A stretch of 64,000 bases of DNA from JAWKRB01 sp041389885. Lineage in GTDB: Bacteria; Myxococcota_A; Polyangia; Polyangiales; Ga0077539. The notes under the pieces are model-generated. The model did no database searches, was not told the origin of the DNA, and was given only the letters and a program-made list of their open reading frames with translations. Below, piece after piece: positions 15,813 to 26,365 of the stretch. A program made the translations under genes and the position numbers. Where the stretch lies: the NCBI GenBank assembly GCA_041389885.1, contig JAWKRB010000027.1:1-64000 (forward strand), given 5' to 3'. Every line of letters begins with the position of its first letter. Within the stretch, counting starts at the first letter, position 1.

Positions 15813-18800
15813 TCAGCCGCCGCTGATGGTGACCAGGCCACCGCCCGTGCGGTTCGAGACGCTGGCAGACGGGTTGGTCCCGCTGTTGAACGAGCCGCCG
15901 CCGCCGCCGGTGTAGGCGTCGCTGCCGCCGCCGCCGGAGTAGCCGCCGCCGCCGCCGGCCGCGTTGGCGAATCCGCCCACGCCGCCGCCGCCGCCGAAGC
16001 CGCCGCTGCCGTTGACCCCGGTGCCGCCGGTGCCGCCGTTGACGAACGCGAGTCCGCCCGGCGCCGCCGTGGGGTTCGAGCCGCGGCCGCCGTCGCCGAG
16101 GAGCCCGCCGCCGCCGCCGCCGCCCGCCCAGGACGAGCTCGTCGGTCCGGCGCCGCCCTGGCCGTTGGTGCCGCCGGGGCCGCCGAACGAGCCGTCGCCC
16201 GCGGTGCCCGAGGTGGTGAGCGAGGCGTTGCGGCTCGGCACGCCCGAGCCGCCCCCCCAGCCGCCCCCGCCGCCGCCCGCCACGAGCAGGGGCGTGTTGT
16301 TGGCGAGGGTCACGAAGGTGCCGCCGCCGCCGCCGTTGGTCGCGGGGGTCTGCCCCACGAGGATGCGGAGCTGCGTGCCCGCGCTGAGCGCGAAGGTCCC
16401 GACGATGTGCGCGCCGAGGCCGCCGGGGTTGGCGCGGTTGCCGCCCTGCGCGCCGTGCGCGTCGATCACGTAGGTGCCCGTGGTCGGGATCGTGTAGGTC
16501 TGGATGGTCCCGGTGGGGCCGGTGCCCGAGGGGTTGAAGGTCACCGTCGCGGTGCACCGCCCGTTGCTGCACAAAAGCCCTGTGGCGCAGACGTTTCCGC
16601 ACGCACCGCAGTGGCTGTTGTTCGCGAGCAGCGAGGTCTCGCAGCCGTTGCTCGCGCTGTTGTCGCAGTTGCCGAAGCCCGCGCTGCACGTCGCGACTCC
16701 GCAGCTCCCGCCCGCGCAGAAGGGCGTCGCGTTCGCGAGGTTGCAGGCGCCTCCGCAGGCGCCGCAGTTCGAGGGGTCGATCTGGAGGTTGGTGCACGCG
16801 CCCGAGCAGCTCGTGAGCCCGCTGCCGCACGACACCGCGCAGGCGCCGTTGGAGCACACCTGCCCGCTCGCGCACGCGTTGCCGCAGGCGCCGCAGTTGA
16901 GCCGGTCGCTCTGGAGGTCGCGGCACGCGCCGGAGCACGCCGTCTGCCCCGTCGCGCAGGAGAGCCCGCACGCGCCGTTGGAGCACACCTGCCCGCTCGC
17001 GCACGCGTTCCCGCACGCGCCGCAGTTGAGCCGGTCGGTCTGGAGGTCGCGGCACACCGAGCCGCAGGTCGAGAGGCCCGCGGCGCACGACACCGCGCAG
17101 GCGCCGCTGGAGCACACCTGGCCGCTGGGGCACGCGTTGCCGCAGGCGCCGCAGTGGAGCCGGTCGTTCTGCAGGTCACGGCAGACGCCGCTGCACACGC
17201 TCAGCCCCGCGGTGCACGACACGGTGCAGGTGCCGTTGGAGCACACCCGACCGCTCGCGCACGCGTTCCCGCACGCGCCGCAGTGGGCGTTGTCGGTCGC
17301 GAGGTCGCGGCAGGCGCTGCCGCAGGCGGTCTGCCCGCTCGCGCACGACACCGCGCAGGCGCCGGCCTCGCAGATCTGCCCGCTCGGGCAGGCGCGGCCG
17401 CAGGTGCCGCAGTTGAGCCGGTCGCTCTGGAGGTCTCGGCACGCGCCCGAGCACGCGCTGAGCCCCGACGCGCAGGAGAGCTGGCAGGCCCCGGCGATGC
17501 AGAACTGCCCTGCGCCGCAAGCGTTTCCGCACGCGCCGCAGTGGTTGTTGTCGCTCTGCAGGTCGCGGCAGGCGCCCGCGCAGACGGTGAAGCCCGCGCC
17601 GCACGAGACGTTGCACACGCCGTTGGAGCACACCTGGCCGCCCGCGCACGCGTTCCCGCACGCGCCGCAGTGGGCGTTGTCTGACGCGAGCTGCCGGCAC
17701 ACGCCCGAGCAGGCGGTGGTGTCGCCCCCGCAGGAGAGCTGGCACGCGCCGCTCACGCAGCGGTTGCCCGCGGGGCACGCGTTGCCGCAGGCGCCGCAGT
17801 TGGCGACGTCGGACTGCGTGTCGCGGCAGACCCCCGAGCAGTTCGTGAGGTCGGCGCCGCACGACACGGCGCAGGCGCCGTTGGCGCAGAGCTGCCCCGC
17901 GGGGCACGCGCGTCCGCAGGCGCCGCAGTTGGCGACGTCAGACTGCGTGTCGCGGCAGGCGCCGGAGCAGTCGGTGGTGCCGCCGGCGCAGGAGAGCTGG
18001 CACGCGCCGCTCACGCAGCGGTTGCCCGCGGGGCAGACGTTGCCGCAGGCGCCGCAGTTGACGTTGTCGGTGTCGAGGTCGCGGCACGCGCCCATGCAGT
18101 CGGAGTAGCCCGCCGCGCACGACACGCTGCACGCGCCGTTGGAGCAGAGCTGCCCCGCGGGGCACGTCCGCCCGCAGGCGCCGCAGTTGCGCGCGTCGGT
18201 GTCGAGGTCGCGGCACGCGCCGTCGCAGGCGGCCTGCCCCATCGCGCAGGCGACGTCGCACGCGCCGGCGGTGCACACGCGCCCCGCGGGGCAACGGTTG
18301 CCGCAGGCGCCGCAGTTGGCGGTGTCGGTGGAGAGGTCGGCGCAGCGGTCGCCGCACGCGGTGGTCCCGGCGGAGCAGGTGGTGACGCAGGCGCTGGCCT
18401 CGCAGCGCTGACCCGCGGGGCAGACGTTGCCGCAGGCGCCGCAGTTGCGCGCGTCGGTGGCGACGTTGGCGCAGTAGCGCTCCGAGCCCGCGACCCCGGC
18501 GTCGCCGCCGCCGCAGGTCGCGAGCCCCGCGCCGCACTCGAGGCCGCAGGCGCTGTTGGCGCACACGAGCCCCGCGCCGCAGGCCGCGCCGCAGGCGCCG
18601 CAGTTCGCGCGGTCGGTGGCGAGGTCGACGCAGCGGCCGTTGCACGCGGTCTGCCCGCTGGGGCACTGGAGCTGGCAGCGCCCGGCGACGCAGGCCTCGA
18701 TGCGCTGACACGCCGTGCCGCAGGCGCCGCAGTGGTCGGGGTCGGTCTGCAGGTCGGCGCAGCGGCCGCCGCACACCTGCTGCTCGGCGGAGCACGACAC

Positions 18801-18920
18801 GTCGGTCGAGGCGTCCATGCCGCCGTCGTTGGTGAGCCCGACGACGGGGTTTCCCGCGCAGCCCAGGGCGAGCGCGGCGGTGACGGCGAAGAGGCGAAGC
18901 CAGGGTGGGGATCGTTTCAT
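15813..18920 (-). CDS. Lipoprotein with 17 Cys-rich repeats and ALK/LTK-like glycine-rich domain
   Basis: A 1,035-residue exported protein. The ATG at 18920 follows an AAGGAG site and opens a signal peptide ending in a lipobox-like ALALGC. Residues ~50-790 contain 17 tandem ~43-residue units with the core NCGACGNAC, a following PAGQVCSNGAC and a CSGACRDLQSD segment; each has about eight cysteines, likely disulphide-bonded. The C-terminal ~245 residues are extremely glycine-rich, with YVIDAHGAQGG, LRILVGQ and LLVAGGGGGGGW segments. These match the glycine-rich domain of ALK/LTK receptors (Pfam ALK_LTK_GRD), which also occurs in bacterial surface proteins. A surface adhesin or matrix protein is a reasonable inference. 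Automated pipelines often mislabel the Cys repeats. Confidence 0.85.
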   Translation of the reverse strand: MKRSPPWLRLFAVTAALALGCAGNPVVGLTNDGGMDASTDVSCSAEQQVCGGRCADLQTDPDHCGACGTACQRIEACVAGRCQLQCPSGQTACNGRCVDLATDRANCGACGAACGAGLVCANSACGLECGAGLATCGGGDAGVAGSERYCANVATDARNCGACGNVCPAGQRCEASACVTTCSAGTTACGDRCADLSTDTANCGACGNRCPAGRVCTAGACDVACAMGQAACDGACRDLDTDARNCGACGRTCPAGQLCSNGACSVSCAAGYSDCMGACRDLDTDNVNCGACGNVCPAGNRCVSGACQLSCAGGTTDCSGACRDTQSDVANCGACGRACPAGQLCANGACAVSCGADLTNCSGVCRDTQSDVANCGACGNACPAGNRCVSGACQLSCGGDTTACSGVCRQLASDNAHCGACGNACAGGQVCSNGVCNVSCGAGFTVCAGACRDLQSDNNHCGACGNACGAGQFCIAGACQLSCASGLSACSGACRDLQSDRLNCGTCGRACPSGQICEAGACAVSCASGQTACGSACRDLATDNAHCGACGNACASGRVCSNGTCTVSCTAGLSVCSGVCRDLQNDRLHCGACGNACPSGQVCSSGACAVSCAAGLSTCGSVCRDLQTDRLNCGACGNACASGQVCSNGACGLSCATGQTACSGACRDLQSDRLNCGACGNACASGQVCSNGACAVSCGSGLTSCSGACTNLQIDPSNCGACGGACNLANATPFCAGGSCGVATCSAGFGNCDNSASNGCETSLLANNSHCGACGNVCATGLLCSNGRCTATVTFNPSGTGPTGTIQTYTIPTTGTYVIDAHGAQGGNRANPGGLGAHIVGTFALSAGTQLRILVGQTPATNGGGGGTFVTLANNTPLLVAGGGGGGWGGGSGVPSRNASLTTSGTAGDGSFGGPGGTNGQGGAGPTSSSWAGGGGGGGLLGDGGRGSNPTAAPGGLAFVNGGTGGTGVNGSGGFGGGGGVGGFANAAGGGGGYSGGGGSDAYTGGGGGSFNSGTNPSASVSNRTGGGLVTISGG

Positions 18921-19043
18921 CAATGCTCCTTCGCCGACGAGGAGACCACACGACGCGCGGGTGTTGTCTCGCGAACTCGCGTGGCTCCGGTGCCGCGCGG
19001 TCCTCGCGGCGTGGCGGGCGCGCTTGAGGCACATTCTCGCCCG
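18921..19043. promoter_or_regulatory. Divergent intergenic region
   Basis: This 123-base gap lies between the 5' ends of the Cys-rich lipoprotein gene (reverse) and the GNAT gene (forward), so it must hold both promoters unless one is expressed from further away. The only clear element is the reverse-strand AAGGAG ribosome-binding site just before 18920. I see no convincing -10/-35 pair. Confidence 0.35.
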
Positions 19044-19685
19044 ATGTCTCGCTCGTACGACGCCCTCTTCGCGCTCCGGGTTCGCACGCCGCGGCTGGAG
19101 CTGCGCGCTCCCACCGACGACGACCTCGACGCGCTCCTCGCGGTGGCCCGCGCGGGCGTGCACGACCCCGCGGTGATGCCCTTCGTCGTGCCGTGGACCG
19201 ACCTCACCGGCTCCGCCTTCGACGAGGGCTTCATGGGGTACTACCAACACGCGCGCGAGACGTGGTCCCCCGAGCGATGGAGCCTCCCGCTGGCGGTGGT
19301 GGTCGAGGGCGCCGCGGTGGGCGTGCAGTCGGTGGGCGCGGTGCGCTTCTCCGAGCGACGCACCGTCGACACCGGGAGCTGGCTGGGACGCGCCTACCAG
19401 GGCCGGGGCCTCGGCGCCGAGATGCGCCGCGCGGTGCTGCACCTGGCCTTTGAGGGCCTCGGGGCCCTCTTCGCCGAGACCGGCGCGCTGGAGGGCAACG
19501 CCGCGTCGCTGCGGGTGACCGAGCGTCTGGGTTACGCCCCCCACGGCGAGCGCGTGGTGTCTCCGCGGGGCGCGCCCGTGCGCGAGCGGCGCTTTCGTCT
19601 GGAGCGCGAGGGGTGGCTGCGCGTGCGGCGCGACGACATCTCCCTCGTCGGCCTGGAGGCGTGCGCGGGGTTGTTCGGCGCGTAG
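19044..19685 (+). CDS. GNAT-family N-acetyltransferase, RimJ/RimL type
   Basis: A 213-residue enzyme of the GNAT superfamily, which moves an acetyl group from acetyl-CoA to an amine. The beginning TPRLELRAPTDDDLDALLAV is typical of the RimJ/RimL-like branch (Acetyltransf_3). The acetyl-CoA loop appears as GSWLGRAYQGRGLGAEMRRA, followed by EGNAASLRVTERLGY. The ATG at 19044 is chosen because the open frame upstream of it reads through the divergent promoter region and the signal-peptide end of the lipoprotein gene. The substrate cannot be predicted. A gene-free repeat region follows. Confidence 0.85.
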   Translation: MSRSYDALFALRVRTPRLELRAPTDDDLDALLAVARAGVHDPAVMPFVVPWTDLTGSAFDEGFMGYYQHARETWSPERWSLPLAVVVEGAAVGVQSVGAVRFSERRTVDTGSWLGRAYQGRGLGAEMRRAVLHLAFEGLGALFAETGALEGNAASLRVTERLGYAPHGERVVSPRGAPVRERRFRLEREGWLRVRRDDISLVGLEACAGLFGA

Positions 19686-19752
19686 TCGCGTTCGATCGGC
19701 CGGCGCGAACGCGTGTTTTCATTCTTGGGAACTATGGCGTACCCCGCGCTGC

Positions 19753-19808
19753 GCTGCGTTCGACACACAAGTCAGGAATCCGTCTGGAAACAAGCGTGAT
19801 GCGCCTCT
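19753..19808 (+). repeat. 56-bp intergenic repeat module, copy A
   Basis: This module begins GCTGCGTTCGACACACAAG and ends GCGTGATGCGCCTCT. It matches 53821-53876 (same strand) with four differences, and the reverse complement of 54142-54197 almost equally well. Its presence in two unrelated intergenic regions 34 kb apart shows that it belongs to a dispersed repeat family. Confidence 0.8.
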
Positions 19809-19924
19809 CGTCTGCTCCCTATCCGCGCTGCCGCGTGCCCTTTCCCCCTTCACGCGGAGAGCGACCCATTCGCTGAAACCAGGGATGAATCGATGCGCTC
19901 GCCTGCCCCGGGTGTTGAACGGGT

Positions 19925-20039
19925 CTGCCTCTCATGCTGAGCGCCGCTCTCGAACCGGGGTTCGCCTGCCGCTCGCAGCTCGGGGTACGAGGCTCACCCC
20001 GTGCACCACAAGGGGTCACACCGCCTTCGCGGTGTGCAG
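19925..20039 (+). repeat. Left arm of 115-bp inverted repeat
   Basis: These 115 bases are the reverse complement of 20301-20415 with only two mismatches and no gaps. The arm contains its own small palindrome, CGAACCGGGGTTCG. Just outside it, CCCCGGGTGTTGAAC (19906-19920) is repeated in direct orientation immediately after the right arm (20416-20430), like a target-site duplication. No transposase gene lies between the arms. Confidence 0.85.
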
Positions 20040-20133
20040 TAAGACCTGCAACCCGCGGGATGAGGCACGCACGCCCCCAGGGCGAGCGCATCAATTCCTC
20101 AATGGGTTCAATGGATTTGTCGCGGGCGGAGAG

Positions 20134-20181
20134 GCTGCCCCCTTCGCTCGCCGGGCGCTCCCTGCGAGCGAAGGGGGCAGC
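20134..20181. repeat. 17-bp stem hairpin at the centre of the palindromic element
   Basis: GCTGCCCCCTTCGCTCG (20134-20150) is a perfect reverse complement of 20165-20181, with a 14-base loop. It lies at the middle of the larger palindrome. Flanking segments 20083-20116 and about 20200-20232 are also imperfect reverse complements (CGCATCAATTCCTCAATGG versus its counterpart), so the whole element can fold as one long hairpin. Confidence 0.8.
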
Positions 20182-20300
20182 TGAAAGCGGTGAGCAAGGT
20201 CTCCATGGAAACCAATGAGGAATGATGCGCCTCGCCCTGGCACGCCCCCCCGTCAACGGCTCTCCCGCCTGCCCCTTCGATCACGGCCCGTCGTGGTCCC

Positions 20301-20415
20301 CTGCACACCGCGGAGGCGGTGTGACCCCTTGTGGTGCGCGGGGTGAGCCTCGTACCCCGAGCTGCGAGCGGCAGGCGAACCCCGGTTCGAGAGCGGCGCT
20401 CAGCATGAGAGGCAG
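20301..20415 (-). repeat. Right arm of 115-bp inverted repeat
   Basis: Partner of 19925-20039, with two mismatches in 115 bases. It is directly followed by the second copy of CCCCGGGTGTTGAAC (20416-20430). Confidence 0.85.
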
Positions 20416-20547
20416 CCCCGGGTGTTGAACCCGCCGGCGCGTGGGGACGCGACTCACTGCGAACACAAATCACTGAAAACAATCAAGAATTCGCATGATT
20501 GCATGAGGCTATCGCCCGGCGCGGGAAACGTATTACCGTCGCAGTCG

Positions 20548-21027
20548 ATGAGCGGTGACGACCTCAGCGTGCAGGCCCGCTACGCGCCGCACAACACCTG
20601 CTTCGGATGCGGCCCGGCGAACGAGAAGGGGCTGCGGCTGGAGTCGTTCCCCACGGGAGGCGCCGGGGACGAGCTGCGCTGCGTGTGGCGCCCCGAGGCG
20701 CACCACGAGGCCTTCCCCGGCATGCTCAACGGCGGCATCACCGGCGCCCTCCTCGACTGCCACTCCAACTGGACCGCCGCGCACCACCTCATGCGCGCCC
20801 GCGCCCTCGACGCGCCGCCGTGCACGGTCACCGCGGACTTTCACGTCACGCTCAAGCGCCCGACGCCCATGAACGCCGAGCTCACCCTCCTCGCGCGGGT
20901 GCTCCGCGCCGAGGGCGACAAGGTCACGGTCGAGGCCACGCTGGAGGCGGGCGGAAAGATCACCGCGACCTGCCTCGGCACCTTCGTCGCCGTGCGCGAA
21001 GGACATCCCGCGTACCACCGCTGGTGA
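20548..21027 (+). CDS. PaaI-like hot-dog-fold thioesterase
   Basis: A 159-residue protein resembling the PaaI/YigI-type acyl-CoA thioesterases, which hydrolyse acyl-CoA and work as hot-dog-fold oligomers. The N-terminal HNTCFGCGPANEKGLRL is typical of one PaaI branch. The active-site helix region reads PGMLNGGITGALLDCHSN, where many relatives have HGG in place of NGG. The start at 20548 (ATG AGC GGT) gives the usual family length; the open frame upstream runs into the repeat region. The gene precedes uvrB by 59 bases on the same strand, but no functional link is evident. Confidence 0.8.
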   Translation: MSGDDLSVQARYAPHNTCFGCGPANEKGLRLESFPTGGAGDELRCVWRPEAHHEAFPGMLNGGITGALLDCHSNWTAAHHLMRARALDAPPCTVTADFHVTLKRPTPMNAELTLLARVLRAEGDKVTVEATLEAGGKITATCLGTFVAVREGHPAYHRW

Positions 21028-21086
21028 AGCCCGCGGCGCCCGCCGCCCATGCGCCGCCTCCCGCGCGGGGGTAGCATCCGCGCCCC

Positions 21087-23204
<2,118 letters not shown>

Positions 23205-23265
23205 AGGGGCGCTCGGGCCACGGCGCGCACGGCGTTCGTGCTAGACCTTCACCCGCGCCGACGCG

Positions 23266-25329
23266 ATGTCCGATCCCGCTGACGACTCCTGCGACCTCGA
23301 CGCCCTGCCCGTGGGCGTGCTGGTGCACGTCGGCGGTGTCATCGAGCGGGTGAACGCGCGGGCGCAGGAGATCCTCGGCGCCGACGCCGAGCGCATCGTC
23401 GGGCGGGGGCTCAACAGCTTTCTCCCGCCGCAAGAGGCCGCGCGTCTGCTCGACCGCTACCGGCGTCGGGTGCGCGGCGAGGCCGTGCCCGCGGAGTACG
23501 AGTGCACCGTGCTGCGCCCCGACGGGAGGCACCGCCGCGCGGAGGTCACCGTGACCCTCCGCGGCGTCCGGGCCTTCGTCGCCCTGCGCGACATCACCGA
23601 GCGCACCGTCGACCGCGACCGGCGGCTGGCCCTCGCGCACCTCGGCGCCTCGCTCCACCTGCGCGACCACGAAGAGGCCGTGTACCAGGCGCTCCGGGGC
23701 GGCATCGCCGACATCGGGCTGTCGTGCGCGCTCCTCGACACCTCCGAGTCGCGCCCCAGCGCGGTCTTCGTAGACATCCCCGGCGCGGTGCGAGACGCCC
23801 TCGCCGGGCAGCTCGGGGCGGAGCTTCTGACCCTGCGCGGGCGGTGGTCCCCGGGGCTCGAAGACGCGATGCGCTGGGGCGAGTCGTACGTCGACGACGT
23901 GCCGGCCGAGGCGGCGGTGATCGCGGGCGACGCGGTGGGCGAGCTGCTGCGCTCCCTGGGCCCCGCGGTGCCCCCCCGGGCGGTGCTCGCGCGCCTCGAC
24001 CGGGAGGGCGGCGGGCGCTCGGTGCTCGCGGTGCTCGGCGCGTGGATCTGCGAGGACGACCTGGCCGTGGTGCGCCTGCTCGTGTCGCAGCTCACCACGG
24101 CCCTGGACAACGTGCGCGCCCTCGACGCCGCGCGCCGCAAGGAGCGCGAGGCCGAGGCCGTGACCCACCTCGCGCGGGCGCTGCTCGAGGCCGCGTCCGA
24201 GTCCACCGCGCGGGTGCTCGAGGTCGCGTCGGAGCACATGGCCCGCGCCCTCTCCGCGCGCTCCGCCGAGGTGCTGCTCCTCGACGAGGACGGCGCCGCG
24301 CTCCGCGCCCCCGGCAGCCGGGGTGAGGTCCCGCTGGACGAGGCCCCCCTCGCGCGGGACGTGCTGTCGCGCGGCGAGGCCGCGACGATCAGCGACACCT
24401 CCCTCGACCCCCGCGCGGGTCGCCTCGACCGCGAGGAGCGCTCCCTCGCCGTGCTCCTGGTGCCGGTCTCGTCGCCCCGGGGCTGCCGGGGCCTGGTCAC
24501 CCTCAGCGACGAGGTGGGGCGGCGCTTTCGCGGCGACGAGATCGCCCTCGCCCACGCGATGGGGAGCGTGGTCGACGTCGCCCTCGAGAACGCCACGCTG
24601 CACGTCGAGGCCAGGCAGCGGGTGGTCGAGCTCTCCGAGGCCCAGGCGCAGGTGGTGCAGAAGGAGCGCCTCGCGGCCCTCGGCGAGCTCGCCGCGGTCA
24701 TGGCCCACGAGGTGCGAAACCCCCTCGGGGTGATCTTCAACTCCCTCGGCGCGCTCAACCGCCTGGTGAAGCCCGTGCCAGACGCCCAGGTGATCCTCGC
24801 GATCCTGCGCGAAGAGGCCGACCGGCTGAACCGCATCGTGGGCGACCTGCTCGACTTCGCCCGCCCCCGCGCGCTGGTCACCGAGCCCGTGGCCGTGGGA
24901 GACCTCGTCGAGGAGTCGGCGCGCGCGGCGCAGGTCACCGACAACCAGGCCGGCGGGGTCGACGTGCGGGTAGAGGTCCAGGCGGGCATCCCCATGGTGC
25001 TCCTCGACGCGAGGCTGCTGCGGCAGGCCCTGGTGAACCTCTGCTCCAACGCGATGCAGGCCATGGGCGGCGCCGGGAGCCTGCGCGTGCGCGCCTGCGT
25101 CGAGGACGAGGCCTTGCGCATCGACGTGGCCGACAGCGGCCCGGGCATCGCAGAAGAAGTCCGGGCGAGGCTCTTCGAGCCCTTCTTCACCACCAAGGCC
25201 ACGGGCACGGGGCTGGGCCTCGCGGTGGTGCGCCGCATCGTCGAGGCCCACGGCGGCGCGCTCTGGGCCGAGTGCCCCGACGCGGGCGGGACCGTGTTCT
25301 CGATGCAGATCCCTCTCCGCGAGGGATAG
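23266..25329 (+). CDS. PAS/GAF sensor histidine kinase
   Basis: A 687-residue kinase that appears cytoplasmic, as no membrane segments are seen. A PAS-like domain occupies roughly residues 10-125, with DALPVGVLVHVGGVIERVN at its start and FVALRDITERT at its end. It is followed by GAF-like sensing regions (about 130-290 and 300-445) and a coiled linker. The HisKA box is AAVMAHEVRNPLGVI, with phospho-acceptor His481. The ATPase domain has NLCSNAMQAM (N box), DSGPGI (G1), FFTTK (F) and GTGLGL (G2). It should phosphorylate a response regulator. No regulator gene is adjacent, so the partner is unknown; the orphan NtrC-type regulator at 57961-59367 is one candidate. Confidence 0.92.
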   Translation: MSDPADDSCDLDALPVGVLVHVGGVIERVNARAQEILGADAERIVGRGLNSFLPPQEAARLLDRYRRRVRGEAVPAEYECTVLRPDGRHRRAEVTVTLRGVRAFVALRDITERTVDRDRRLALAHLGASLHLRDHEEAVYQALRGGIADIGLSCALLDTSESRPSAVFVDIPGAVRDALAGQLGAELLTLRGRWSPGLEDAMRWGESYVDDVPAEAAVIAGDAVGELLRSLGPAVPPRAVLARLDREGGGRSVLAVLGAWICEDDLAVVRLLVSQLTTALDNVRALDAARRKEREAEAVTHLARALLEAASESTARVLEVASEHMARALSARSAEVLLLDEDGAALRAPGSRGEVPLDEAPLARDVLSRGEAATISDTSLDPRAGRLDREERSLAVLLVPVSSPRGCRGLVTLSDEVGRRFRGDEIALAHAMGSVVDVALENATLHVEARQRVVELSEAQAQVVQKERLAALGELAAVMAHEVRNPLGVIFNSLGALNRLVKPVPDAQVILAILREEADRLNRIVGDLLDFARPRALVTEPVAVGDLVEESARAAQVTDNQAGGVDVRVEVQAGIPMVLLDARLLRQALVNLCSNAMQAMGGAGSLRVRACVEDEALRIDVADSGPGIAEEVRARLFEPFFTTKATGTGLGLAVVRRIVEAHGGALWAECPDAGGTVFSMQIPLREG

Positions 25330-25357
25330 AGACGGGATACCCTCCCCCCCCGGAGCG

Positions 25358-26365
25358 ATGACCACCGACCCCCAGGGAGCGACGCGCGCGACGGGGCGCG
25401 GGACCTACGCCGTGCTCATGCCCATCTACGACGACTGGGAGTCGGCCGTGGTGCTCCTCGAGCGCCTCCAGGCCGCGCTGGAGGGCGAGGTCGCGCGGGT
25501 GGAGTACCTCCTCGTGAACGACGGCTCGACGCTGCCCCCGCCCGCGTCGATCTCCCTGGGAGACAAGGGTTCCTGGCGGTGTGACGTGCTCTCGCTGCGG
25601 CGCAACCTCGGGCACCAGCGGGCCATCGCCGTGGGGCTCTGCCACCTCTACGCCACCCGCGACCTCGACGGCGTGGTGGTGATGGACGGCGACGGAGAAG
25701 ACACCCCCGCGGGCGTGGTCACCCTGCTCCGGCGCTTCGCCGAGGAGGGCGCCGCGAGGACGGTCTTCGCCGAGCGCCGACGCCGCACCGAGTCCCTCAC
25801 GTTCCGGGTGTTCTACTGGCTCTACCGGGTGCTCCACCGCACGCTCACCGGCCGCGGCGTGCGGGTGGGGAACTTCAGCGTCGTGCCCCGCGCGCACCTC
25901 GACTGCCTCGTCGCCGTCGCCGAGATGTGGAACCACTACGCCGCCAGCGTGTTTCGCGCGCGGCTCCCCGTGGCGACGGTGCCCATCGACCGGGGCCACC
26001 GCATCGCCGGCGCGTCGCGCATGAACTTCACCTCGCTCCTCGCGCACGGGCTCAGCGCGATCTCGGTGTTCTCCGACGTGGTCGGGATGCGCCTGCTGGT
26101 GGCCTCGGGCGCGCTGATGCTCCTCGCGGCGCTGGGCATCGCGGCGGCGACCGCCGTGCGCCTGCTCACCGACCTCGCGATCCCCGGCTGGGCCACGAGC
26201 GTCGCGGGGATCCTGCTGGTGGTGATCCTCCAGGCGATGCTGCTCTCGGTGGCCTTCGCGTTCATCGTGCTGCAGTCGCGCAACCAGCACGGGTTTCTGC
26301 CCATTCGCGACCACGCGCACTTCATCGCGGGGGAGCGCTCGCTGGGAGAGTCTCCCGGTGCCTGA
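25358..26365 (+). CDS. Family 2 glycosyltransferase with two C-terminal membrane helices
   Basis: A 335-residue GT2 enzyme of the dolichyl/undecaprenyl-phosphate sugar transferase style. The nucleotide-sugar site is visible as AVLMPIYDDWES, LLVNDGS and VVMDGDGED, the last being the DXD-type metal site. RGHRIAGASRMNFTSLLAHG matches the acceptor-binding loop of DPM1/GtrB-like proteins. Two hydrophobic helices end the protein (about residues 240-265 and 285-310). It overlaps the next gene by 8 bases, a membrane protein with GT-C-like traits. The pair may therefore build and use a lipid-linked sugar to decorate a surface polymer or protein. Confidence 0.88.
   Translation: MTTDPQGATRATGRGTYAVLMPIYDDWESAVVLLERLQAALEGEVARVEYLLVNDGSTLPPPASISLGDKGSWRCDVLSLRRNLGHQRAIAVGLCHLYATRDLDGVVVMDGDGEDTPAGVVTLLRRFAEEGAARTVFAERRRRTESLTFRVFYWLYRVLHRTLTGRGVRVGNFSVVPRAHLDCLVAVAEMWNHYAASVFRARLPVATVPIDRGHRIAGASRMNFTSLLAHGLSAISVFSDVVGMRLLVASGALMLLAALGIAAATAVRLLTDLAIPGWATSVAGILLVVILQAMLLSVAFAFIVLQSRNQHGFLPIRDHAHFIAGERSLGESPGA

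Larger units (their letters stand above)
19686..20547. other. Gene-free region holding a long palindromic element
   Basis: No convincing protein or RNA gene lies in these 862 bases; the short open frames have random third-position composition and mirror each other on the two strands. The region starts with a 56-base module (19753-19808) that also occurs twice near 53.8-54.2 kb. It then holds a ~525-base palindromic element (19906-20430). The last ~110 bases are AT-richer and probably contain the promoter for the thioesterase gene. They include AATCAAGAATTC and GTATTACC but no clear consensus pair. Confidence 0.65.

Noticed and set aside
16560..18800. CRISPR-like periodic DNA
   Set aside because: The ~129-base period is coding sequence for Cys-rich protein repeats with variable units, not identical short repeats with unique spacers.
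19914..20430. Integron attC-like ends, since GTTGAAC fits the GTTRRRY core at two places
   Set aside because: No matching opposite core, no cassette gene and no integrase are present; the short core occurs by chance.
19819..20482. Several 60-145-residue open frames in the 19.7-20.5 kb gap
   Set aside because: They overlap on both strands, mirror each other because of the inverted repeat, and lack the codon bias of real genes here.
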